In this document: positions 8,898 to 15,977 of the stretch, piece after piece | How positions within the stretch are numbered: position 1 is the stretch's first letter | Layout of the letters: every line of letters begins with the position of its first letter | Assembly (NCBI RefSeq): GCF_039523735.1 | Contig: NZ_BAAAFW010000037.1 | Span: forward strand, 62,001 to 126,000 | DNA: 64,000 nucleotides | Direction: 5' to 3' | DNA from: Tatumella punctata | GTDB taxonomy: Bacteria; Pseudomonadota; Gammaproteobacteria; Enterobacterales; Enterobacteriaceae | Position numbers and translations under genes: made by a program | Notes under the pieces: model-generated | What the model was told of the DNA's origin: nothing | The model's database searches: none | What the model saw: the letters and a program-made list of their open reading frames with translations, nothing else

Positions 8898-9010
8898 GCC
8901 TGCAGCCCCCTTACTGTGGACAGTCAGTCATGTTTCACTGCCACACAAGGTGGCAGTGAAACGGTGGTTAAGCGTTGATACGCCACCGGGTGTCGCCATC
9001 CGGTTTTTTT
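8889..9010 (+). ncRNA. candidate SOS-controlled short transcript (no ORF)
   Basis: Downstream of the LexA-box promoter lies a perfect 13-bp hairpin (arms 8932-8944 and 8950-8962, loop ACAAG). A second hairpin (8986-8992 / 8997-9003) is followed by seven thymines, a textbook intrinsic terminator. The only ATG in the interval opens a 9-codon frame without a ribosome-binding site. The arrangement fits either a small RNA or the remains of a deleted dinI transcription unit. This is inference from structure only. Confidence 0.35.
8986..9010 (+). terminator. intrinsic terminator of the orphan SOS unit
   Basis: A 7-bp stem (CCGGGTG / CATCCGG, one G-T pair) with a TCGC loop, followed directly by TTTTTTT. 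Confidence 0.75.
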
Positions 9011-9119
9011 ATTCGGCTTTACTGACCCGTAGCCTGTAGTAATCGCCTGCGACCCGGCCCGGAAACAATATGGTGCAGGTCAACCCTGTACTCTTGCCGC
9101 GAGAGCCCTGTCAGGGGAC

Positions 9120-9146
9120 ACAGCCCGGTTTGAACGGGCTGTTTTT
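9120..9146 (+). terminator. intrinsic terminator upstream of bssS
   Basis: An 8-bp stem ACAGCCCG / CGGGCTGT with a 7-base loop and a TTTTT tail. No gene lies between the previous terminator (9010) and this one, so the 9011-9146 stretch may encode a second short RNA or be a decayed gene end. I see no convincing reading frame in it. Confidence 0.65.
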
Positions 9147-9197
9147 CTGCCATCCCCCGCAATATTTTATTGCGTTTCTGCCAGTTTTCAGGATACA

Positions 9198-9206
9198 TGT
9201 TATAAT
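9198..9206 (+). promoter_or_regulatory. extended -10 promoter of bssS
   Basis: TGTTATAAT gives a perfect TATAAT with an upstream TG (extended -10), 81 bases before the bssS start. No clear -35 element is needed for this class and none is obvious. Confidence 0.55.
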
Positions 9207-9286
9207 TATATTGCCTTGCAATTTTTTACACAGGCTGGAGCTAAACCTCAATATACACGTCGTTTCACGAGTAATCAGGGGGTTTT

Positions 9287-9541
9287 ATGGATAGAGAGAA
9301 AGATGTCATTCAGACCCATTCACTGGTCGGCTGGGATATCAGCACCGTTGATGTCTATGATGCAATGATGATCCGCCTGCATTCATTATCGTCGATGCAA
9401 CAGAAAGAAGAAGAAGCGGATATAGGACCGACCTACTGGCTGACCACTGATGTGGCGCGGCAGTTTATATCGATTCTGGAAGCCGGTATTGCCAAAATAG
9501 AGTCAGCCGAAGACCGGCCCCTCCATCCGTTAAAACATTAG
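9287..9541 (+). CDS. bssS: BssS, biofilm regulator
   Basis: An 84-residue cytoplasmic protein, the same length as E. coli BssS, a small protein that affects biofilm formation through indole and catabolite signalling by an unknown mechanism. Conserved blocks are VIQTHSLVGWDISTVDVYDA at residues 7-26 and WLTTDVARQFISILEAGIAK near residues 51-70. A strong intrinsic terminator follows 20 bases after the stop. The neighbouring solA matches E. coli gene order. Confidence 0.93.
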   Translation: MDREKDVIQTHSLVGWDISTVDVYDAMMIRLHSLSSMQQKEEEADIGPTYWLTTDVARQFISILEAGIAKIESAEDRPLHPLKH

Positions 9542-9560
9542 TCTCTGCTCCCTCGTCAGC

Positions 9561-9587
9561 AGGCACCCGACCGGGTGCCTTTATTTT
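9561..9587 (+). terminator. intrinsic terminator of bssS
   Basis: Stem AGGCACCCG / CGGGTGCCT (9561-9569 and 9572-9580) followed by TTATTTTT. Confidence 0.85.
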
Positions 9588-9647
9588 TGCTATCATTCAG
9601 GGCTCTGTTATCCTGTTTATCCGCACTGTCTCAGGGGGTTAACGGGA

Positions 9648-10766
9648 ATGATTTACGATTTAATAATTGCCGGCAGTGGCTCTGCCGGTGCAGCGGCCGG
9701 TTATTACGCCAGCCGTGCAGGACTGAATGTATTGATGATTGATGCTCACCATCCTCCCCATAAACAGGGGGCACACCATGGCACCAGCCGCCTGATCCGT
9801 TATGCCTATGGCGAAGGTGAAAAATATGTTCCCCTGCTGCTGCGCAGTAAGGCACTGTGGCAGGAATTTGAACAAACCGCCGGGGTTAAGCTGTTACATC
9901 CCTGTGGTGTATTAAATGCCGGTCCCCGCGGTTCGGGATTTATGGAAAATATCAGGACCAGTGCACAACGCTGGTCACTGAATACAGAGACCCTGACTGC
10001 AAAGCAGGTACAGCAACGCTGGCCTGAAATTACCCTGCCTGAACACTTCTGTGCCGTTTACGAACAGGATGCCGGTTATCTTTCTGCCGAAAGTGCGATA
10101 GAACACTGGATCCGGCTGGCGAGGGAACAGGGGTGCGGCCAGCTGTTTAATTGCCCCGTCACTGCCATCGGCCGGCAGGATGGTCTGCAAAAAGTCACCA
10201 CTGCCGAAGGTGAGTACTTCGGGCGCAAGCTGCTGGTCAGTTCCGGCAGCACAGTGCAGACTCTGTTGCCCGGATTACCTGTCACCCCGATACGCAAAGT
10301 ATTTTCCTGGTTTCAGGCTGACGGGCGCTATAGTGAAAACAACCATTTCCCGGGGTTCAGTATCGAACTGGACGACGGCAGCCAGTACTACGGATTTCCG
10401 GCACAGGACAATGCTCTGAAAGCCGGACGCCATGACGGCGGACAACCCTTATCCCTGAATCAGCCCCGCCCGCCCTTTGGCAGTATCGCCCGGGATGGCA
10501 GCGAGTGTTTCGCTTTTCTGCGCCAGTGTCTGAGTGGTGTGGGTGGCTGTCTGTATGGCGAGTCCTGCAGTTATGATATGTCGCCGGATGAAGATTTTAT
10601 TATTGATACTCTGCCGGATACCCCGGATTGTCTGGTGATCACCGGGCTAAGCGGCCATGGCTTTAAGTTTTCTCCGGTGTTAGGCGAAATTGCCTGCCAT
10701 TTTGCTACTCAGGGACAGTTACCCGACTCAGTAAAACCTTTTTCTCTGCAGCGCTTCACTGGCTGA
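9648..10766 (+). CDS. solA: SolA, N-methyl-L-tryptophan oxidase
   Basis: SolA is a soluble monomeric flavoenzyme that oxidatively demethylates N-methyl amino acids (N-methyltryptophan, sarcosine), giving formaldehyde and hydrogen peroxide. The product is 372 residues, as in E. coli. It begins with a Rossmann FAD motif (DLIIAGSGSAGAAAGYYASR, residues 4-23). Near residues 303-315 the segment GESCSYDMSPDEDF holds the cysteine that carries covalent FAD in the MSOX/MTOX family, and GLSGHGFKFSP near residue 336 is also conserved. In E. coli it also neighbours bssS. Confidence 0.95.
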   Translation: MIYDLIIAGSGSAGAAAGYYASRAGLNVLMIDAHHPPHKQGAHHGTSRLIRYAYGEGEKYVPLLLRSKALWQEFEQTAGVKLLHPCGVLNAGPRGSGFMENIRTSAQRWSLNTETLTAKQVQQRWPEITLPEHFCAVYEQDAGYLSAESAIEHWIRLAREQGCGQLFNCPVTAIGRQDGLQKVTTAEGEYFGRKLLVSSGSTVQTLLPGLPVTPIRKVFSWFQADGRYSENNHFPGFSIELDDGSQYYGFPAQDNALKAGRHDGGQPLSLNQPRPPFGSIARDGSECFAFLRQCLSGVGGCLYGESCSYDMSPDEDFIIDTLPDTPDCLVITGLSGHGFKFSPVLGEIACHFATQGQLPDSVKPFSLQRFTG

Positions 10767-11004
10767 ATGCGTTACCCTGCTGCCGCTCTGGCGCAGGGTA
10801 ATTGTAACAAACCAATTCATTCCTGCGGCCCTGCGGGCTGTCTATTTTACCCTGCGCGGGTCTGTACCCCGGGCTGGCCCGGTCTCCCGGTCACGAAGGC
10901 TCTTTTCTGCCGGTACCTCCGCCAGTCTGTGGTTGTAATAATATTGTCATAACTGCCTTATAGGATTCTGGCTGCTTTTACCATGATGAATCTATTAAGG
11001 TTAT

Positions 11005-12735
11005 GTGCAAATGAAGAAACCAGAAAATGAGAAGAATGACGCTACCGGACAGCAGCCTTCGGCGCAAAATACGCGTCCTGACAACCCGGCCCGCCGTCGC
11101 TTCCTCGCCGGAGCCTCGGTTATCGGCCTGAGTTCGGGGATACTGCCGCTGGCAGACGCAAAAACGCCATCTGCTCATCAGCCTGTAGCCTTAAATAAAC
11201 TGCCTGAGAAACAGCAGGATCAATTGCTGAGAAAGCATGTCCGCAATATTGTTGTTATCTATGCAGAAAACCGCAGCTTTAATAATTTATTTGCCAATTT
11301 CCCGGGGGTAAAACATCCCCTTTCCGAACTGCACCCGCAACAGTATCAGCAGCGCGACCGCGATGGCACACTACTGAGCGAGTTTCCCCCGGTCTGGAAA
11401 GGACTGGTACCTGACGAACAAACCGTCAACCATACCCGTTACCAGGTCGCAGAAAATGCCCCGTATATGCAGCATCTGCCTAATAAACCCTTCGCGCTGA
11501 AGGGGCCCGATGGTGAAGCTCTGCCACAGGGTGTGATCACCCGCGATCTCTGGCATGTGTTCTATCAGAACCAGATGCAGATTAACGGCGGAAAAAACGA
11601 TAAATTCGTCGCCTGGGCAGATTCAGGTGCCCTGACGATGGGCCATTACGGAGATGGTGCCTATAATATGCGCCTGTGGAATCTGGCCAGCGAATATACT
11701 CTCTGTGATAACTTTTTCCAGGGCGCTTTTGGCGGTTCATTCCTTAACCACCAGTATCTGGTCTGCGCCCGCCCGCCGTTTTATCCGGATGTCCACCAGT
11801 CACCGGCGAAAGATCAGGTCGCTACCCTGATGAGCGACGACCCGACCGATCCGCGTCTGAAACCAAAAGACAGCTCACCGGCCAGCGCATTACAGGGGAT
11901 CCCTCAGTTCGGTCCCAGCCAGCTGACCCCCGATGGCTATGCGGTAAATACTATGCTGCCGCCGTACTGGCCATCAGGCAGCCGGGACAAAAATAATCCG
12001 GCACTGGCAGATCTTTCTTCACCTAAAACTCTGCCGGCACAGACACACCAGCATATCGGGGACCTGTTGTCGGATAAAGGTATTGACTGGGCCTGGTATT
12101 CAGGCGGCTGGCAGTTTGCCGTTGACGGTAAAAAAGACAGTGATACTTTTCCTGCCCGCCCTGATTTCCAGCTGCATCATCAGCCCCTGAACTACTTTGC
12201 TGATCTCGGCCCGCAACACCCTGAGCGACGGGCAAAACACCTGCGTGACGGCGGGCTGGGGGATACGGCTGCGACCAATAAATTTCTGGCAGATGTCGAT
12301 GCCGGAAAATTACCACCGGTCACTTTCTATAAGCCACAGGGTAACCTGAATATGCATGCCGGTTATTCAGATGTAGAATCCGGGGACCGTCATATTGCCC
12401 ATATTGTTAACCGCCTGCAGCAAAGCCCGCAGTGGGATAATACTGTGGTGGTGATTACTTTCGATGAGAATGGCGGCTGGTGGGATCATGTTGCTCCGCC
12501 GAAAGGCGACCGCTGGGGACCGGGCACCCGGATACCCGCACTGGTGGTGTCACCCTTTGCCCTGAAAGGCCATGTGGAACATACCCAGTATGATACCGGC
12601 TCAATTCTGCGGTTAATCAGCCGGGTCTATGATTTACCGAAATTACCGGGTCTGCAGACCCGCGACAAAGCGCTGGCGAAACAAGGGTCTGCCCCGATGG
12701 GTGACTTAACCGAAATACTGCGTTTTCCGGTCTGA
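11005..12735 (+). CDS. Tat-exported phosphoesterase (acid phosphatase AcpA / phospholipase C family)
   Basis: A 576-residue member of the phosphoesterase family (PF04185-type), which includes bacterial phospholipases C and Francisella AcpA. A twin-arginine signal (ARRRFLAGASVIGLSSG) near residues 30-46 sends it folded to the periplasm. The catalytic-type motif VIYAENRSFNNLF lies near residues 84-96 and the second conserved motif FDENGGWWDHVAPP near residues 488-501. It could act on phosphomonoesters or phospholipids; the sequence does not decide. The start may be GTG at 11005 (4 bases after AAGG) or ATG at 11011. It is inserted between solA and trhO relative to E. coli and shares a terminator with trhO. 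Confidence 0.85.
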   Translation: MQMKKPENEKNDATGQQPSAQNTRPDNPARRRFLAGASVIGLSSGILPLADAKTPSAHQPVALNKLPEKQQDQLLRKHVRNIVVIYAENRSFNNLFANFPGVKHPLSELHPQQYQQRDRDGTLLSEFPPVWKGLVPDEQTVNHTRYQVAENAPYMQHLPNKPFALKGPDGEALPQGVITRDLWHVFYQNQMQINGGKNDKFVAWADSGALTMGHYGDGAYNMRLWNLASEYTLCDNFFQGAFGGSFLNHQYLVCARPPFYPDVHQSPAKDQVATLMSDDPTDPRLKPKDSSPASALQGIPQFGPSQLTPDGYAVNTMLPPYWPSGSRDKNNPALADLSSPKTLPAQTHQHIGDLLSDKGIDWAWYSGGWQFAVDGKKDSDTFPARPDFQLHHQPLNYFADLGPQHPERRAKHLRDGGLGDTAATNKFLADVDAGKLPPVTFYKPQGNLNMHAGYSDVESGDRHIAHIVNRLQQSPQWDNTVVVITFDENGGWWDHVAPPKGDRWGPGTRIPALVVSPFALKGHVEHTQYDTGSILRLISRVYDLPKLPGLQTRDKALAKQGSAPMGDLTEILRFPV

Positions 12736-12741
12736 TATATA

Positions 12742-12771
12742 AAACAGCCCCTGCTGTCACGGGGGCTGTTT
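12742..12771. terminator. bidirectional terminator between phosphoesterase and trhO
   Basis: 10-bp stem AAACAGCCCC / GGGGCTGTTT. It is flanked by A/T on both sides and lies between convergent genes. Confidence 0.75.
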
Positions 12772-12813
12772 CCTGATAACAATATGCCTGATTTTATCCG
12801 GCGTTAATTGTTA

Positions 12814-13866
12814 TTATTCCGGTTTAACCGGTTGTGGCAGAGTCATACGTAATACTCCGCGTGATTTATTAAAGATCTTATTACTGGTTTCCCGCCCCGC
12901 ACGGCGCAAGCGTTGCTCGTCCGGCGATAACTGAGACTCTTCCATGCACATCGGGCTACAGCAGCCATGATATTTTTCCGCGCACTGCGGGCACTGGATA
13001 AACAATAAATGGCAGCCATCATTAATGCAATTAACATGACTGTCACAGGGGGTGCCGCACTGATGACAGTGTGCCAGCACATCATCGGAAATACGTTCAC
13101 CCATCCGTTCATCAAACACGAAGTTTTTACCTTTAAAACGGATAGGCAGCCCCTGCTCCCGGGCGCGGCGGGTATATTCGATGATCCCGCCTTCAATATG
13201 GTAAACATTACTGAAGCCGTTATGTCGCATCCAGGCGCTGGCCTTTTCGCAACGGATCCCGCCGGTACAGTACATCACAATTTTTTTATCTTTCTGCTGT
13301 TCCAGCATATCGACAGCCATCGGCAGCTGGTCACGGAAAGTATCCGCCGGAATCTCCATCGCGCGATCAAAATGTCCGACTTCGTATTCGTAATGATTAC
13401 GCATATCGACAAATACCGCATCCGGATCATCCAGCATCTGATTGACCTGGTCGGCTTTCAGATAATCGCCCACATCACTGGCATCAAAACTGTCATCTTC
13501 AATTCCATCTGCCACAATACGGTCACGGACTTTCAGGCGTAATACCCAGAAGGATTTACCATCGTCATCCAGCGCAATATTCATACGCAGATGATTAAGG
13601 GCCGGATCAAAACTGTACAGTGCCTGTTTCATCTCTTCATAACGGCTGGCCGGTACACTGATCTGGGCATTAATCCCTTCATGTGCCACATAAATACGGC
13701 CAAAAACCTGTAATGACGTTAACAGAATATACAGACTGTCACGGAATGCCTGAGGATCAGTGATCTGAAAATATTTATAAAAAGAGACGGTTGTTCGTGG
13801 CTCGGTTTCGGCCAGCATCCGCTCTTTCAGCTCTTTATTGGATACAAGGTTATGTAACACTGGCAT
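12814..13866 (-). CDS. trhO: TrhO (YceA), tRNA uridine-34 hydroxylase, rhodanese family
   Basis: TrhO performs oxygen-dependent hydroxylation of tRNA U34 to 5-hydroxyuridine, the first step to cmo5U/mcmo5U. From the chosen ATG (MPVLHN, preceded by AGGAA at good spacing) it is 350 residues, as in E. coli; an ATG six codons upstream is possible. The N-terminal ferredoxin-like region is followed by a rhodanese domain with the loop YCTGGIRCEKASAWM near residues 180-194. A C-terminal cysteine-rich cluster (CHQCGTPCDSHVNC and CPQCAEKYHGCC) follows, near residues 265-305, probably binding metal. Confidence 0.93.
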   Translation of the reverse strand: MPVLHNLVSNKELKERMLAETEPRTTVSFYKYFQITDPQAFRDSLYILLTSLQVFGRIYVAHEGINAQISVPASRYEEMKQALYSFDPALNHLRMNIALDDDGKSFWVLRLKVRDRIVADGIEDDSFDASDVGDYLKADQVNQMLDDPDAVFVDMRNHYEYEVGHFDRAMEIPADTFRDQLPMAVDMLEQQKDKKIVMYCTGGIRCEKASAWMRHNGFSNVYHIEGGIIEYTRRAREQGLPIRFKGKNFVFDERMGERISDDVLAHCHQCGTPCDSHVNCINDGCHLLFIQCPQCAEKYHGCCSPMCMEESQLSPDEQRLRRAGRETSNKIFNKSRGVLRMTLPQPVKPE

Positions 13867-14116
13867 GGTGTTCGTTCCTGTCATCTATACTCATTATCGG
13901 GGGCGCGTATGATAACTGATTTGTTATCATGAAAAAACGGGGACTACCGATTCTTTGGCGAATCATGCTAAATCTTCGCGATACACCGCTGTCCGGTAGC
14001 TGCCCCCCCCCGTATATTGCGTTTTAGCTTAGCTAAAAAAATGGCACAATAGTCGCCGAATTGTGGGGAAGTGATTCCCCTGTCGTTCCACGGAAACCTG
14101 GAAATAATAAAATAAT

Positions 14117-15040
14117 ATGACTCAATTGCCTGAATTTAACCGAAGCCTTTTCCATCCGCGTTACTGGCTTACCTGGCTGGGGATTGTTTTTCTGTACCTT
14201 CTGGTATTACTGCCCTACCCGGTGCTCTATTTTATAGGGACTAATCTTGGTCGTTTATCCATGCATTTTCTGAAAAGCAGGGTGATCACTGCCAGACGTA
14301 ATCTGGAACTGTGTTTTCCTGCGATGCCGGCGGCTGATCGCGAAGCACTGCTGGTACATAATTTTGAATCTGTCGGTATGGGCCTGATGGAAACCGGGAT
14401 GGCCTGGTTCTGGCCGGAATGGCGGGTACGTAAGTGGTTCAGGGTTTCCGGACTGGAACATATTGATACTGCACTGGCCAGTGGCCGTGGCATATTGTTA
14501 ATCGGGATGCATTTTCTGACGCTGGAACTGGGGGCCCGTATTTTTGGTGTATTTAATCCGGGTATCGGCGTGTATCGTCCGAATGACAATAAACTCCTCG
14601 ACTGGCTGCAAACCTACGGCCGGATGCGTTCCAATAAAGATATGATTGACCGTAAAGACGTTAAAGGTATGATCCGCGCGCTGAAAAATAATCAGATTAT
14701 CTGGTACGCGCCGGACCATGACTATGGCCCGCGCGCCAGTGTTTTTGCACCCTTTTTCGCGGTCGGAACAGCAGCAACCACCCGCGGTACCTATATGCTA
14801 ATGCGCACCAGTCATCCGACCGTCATCCCGTTCGTGCCCCGCCGGTTACCGAATGGCCGTGGTTACGAAATGGTGATTTTACCGGATGCCAGTGACTCCA
14901 TTCCGCTGACTGATGAAGTGTCAACTGCCACCCGTATGAATCAGATTGTCGAAGAGGCTATCCTGCTGGCTCCGGAACAGTATATGTGGCTACACCGTCG
15001 CTTTAAAACTCAGCCGGAAGGTGAACCTTCGCTGTATTAA
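14117..15040 (+). CDS. lpxL: LpxL (HtrB), lipid A lauroyltransferase
   Basis: LpxL transfers laurate from acyl-ACP to Kdo2-lipid IVA at the inner face of the inner membrane. The 307-residue product (E. coli 306) has an N-terminal membrane anchor (YWLTWLGIVFLYLLVLLPYPV) and the acyltransferase HX4E motif HFLTLE near residues 133-138. Conserved GVYRPNDN and WYAPDHDYGPR blocks follow, and the C-terminus is MWLHRRFKTQPEG. The neighbours trhO and msyB fit E. coli order, although mdtG is missing. Confidence 0.96.
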   Translation: MTQLPEFNRSLFHPRYWLTWLGIVFLYLLVLLPYPVLYFIGTNLGRLSMHFLKSRVITARRNLELCFPAMPAADREALLVHNFESVGMGLMETGMAWFWPEWRVRKWFRVSGLEHIDTALASGRGILLIGMHFLTLELGARIFGVFNPGIGVYRPNDNKLLDWLQTYGRMRSNKDMIDRKDVKGMIRALKNNQIIWYAPDHDYGPRASVFAPFFAVGTAATTRGTYMLMRTSHPTVIPFVPRRLPNGRGYEMVILPDASDSIPLTDEVSTATRMNQIVEEAILLAPEQYMWLHRRFKTQPEGEPSLY

Positions 15041-15167
15041 TCTGCCACTGCTGCCCGGCAATACACATTCCGGGCGGCACGCCGTAAATCCTTCACTCCG
15101 CCGGTTGCCCCCTGTCTGTTTTGATCTATGCTTTACATTCTTCTCACGGATAATCTGAGGTTATCAT

Positions 15168-15563
15168 ATGGATCTTTTTAGCACCCTGTCTGAAGCAATC
15201 GATGCCGCACGGGAACAGTTTCTGGCCGATCATCCGGAAGCTGACCACGAGCCGGAAATCAGTCAGTTTGCTTTACAGAAATATGTAATGCAGGACGGTG
15301 ATATTATGTGGCAGGCGCAATTCTCAGACGACGAAAATCAGGAAACCAGTGAATGTCTGCCATTACTCTATGATGATGCCGCGCAGGCTATCTGGTCAGG
15401 AGATTTTGACCCTCAGGAACTGACGCTGGAATGGCAGGACGAAAACACACTGCATGAATGGGATGAAGGCGAATTCCAGCTGACCCCTCCTACAGATACC
15501 GAAGAAGGGGAAGCCGCCGCCGAAGAATGGAATGATGACGACAGCGAGGCTGAACGCTGGTAA
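15168..15563 (+). CDS. msyB: MsyB, acidic protein
   Basis: A very acidic 131-residue cytoplasmic protein (E. coli MsyB 124). In E. coli it was found as a multicopy suppressor of secretion mutants; the molecular role is unclear. Conserved segments are TLSEAIDAAREQFLADHPEA near the start, QKYVMQDGDIMWQAQF near residue 39, and ENTLHEWDEGEFQLTPP near residues 91-107. The C-terminus has a short, variable acidic tail. It converges with yceK. Confidence 0.92.
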   Translation: MDLFSTLSEAIDAAREQFLADHPEADHEPEISQFALQKYVMQDGDIMWQAQFSDDENQETSECLPLLYDDAAQAIWSGDFDPQELTLEWQDENTLHEWDEGEFQLTPPTDTEEGEAAAEEWNDDDSEAERW

Positions 15564-15581
15564 CAAACACTGGCCGGTGAA

Positions 15582-15809
15582 TCAATCGTAAGCTCCGTGT
15601 TTTGCATCCACCGGCAGTAACAGTGTGTCAATAATCAGAGACAGTGGCAGGTCGAGTAACGTCAGATAACGCAGCCCCCCGTCACGCATATCCCACTGCA
15701 CCCCCGGGTAATACTGGTGTCCGTGGCCCTGACCAGGCACTGTACGGCTGATAATACTGCCACAGCCGGTCAGTAACATCATACATCCCGCCAGCATTAC
15801 GACTCTCAT
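15582..15809 (-). CDS. yceK: YceK-like lipoprotein (DUF1375)
   Basis: A 75-residue predicted lipoprotein, the same length as E. coli YceK. The short signal ends in the lipobox LLTGC with the lipidated cysteine at residue 16. The family signature GSIISRTVPGQGHGHQYYPG follows immediately, and DLPLSLIIDTLLLPVD lies near the end. Function is unknown. It lies between msyB and opgH, as in E. coli. Confidence 0.9.
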   Translation of the reverse strand: MRVVMLAGCMMLLTGCGSIISRTVPGQGHGHQYYPGVQWDMRDGGLRYLTLLDLPLSLIIDTLLLPVDAKHGAYD

Positions 15810-15924
15810 TCTGTGATACCCTTTATCTTTCAGTGCCGCGTAGTCTAGCCTGTTTCCCCCGCGGGTGCCGATAAGGAATTCTCTGTTTTTTGTCGGATTA
15901 TTGTTAATTCCGCTGCTGCGGGGA

Positions 15925-15953
15925 TAAAAAAACCCCTGAGCCAGTCAGGGGTT
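15925..15953 (-). terminator. intrinsic terminator of opgGH
   Basis: Read on the minus strand, a 9-bp stem AACCCCTGA / TCAGGGGTT with a 5-base loop is followed by seven or eight thymines. It lies 25 bases after the opgH stop. Confidence 0.88.
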
Positions 15954-15977
15954 TGTAGCCGTCAGAGTAACGCCCGT

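Noticed and set aside
8930..8959. ATG-initiated 9-codon frame within the orphan SOS unit as a DinI remnant
   Set aside because: No ribosome-binding site and no resemblance to the DinI N-terminus.
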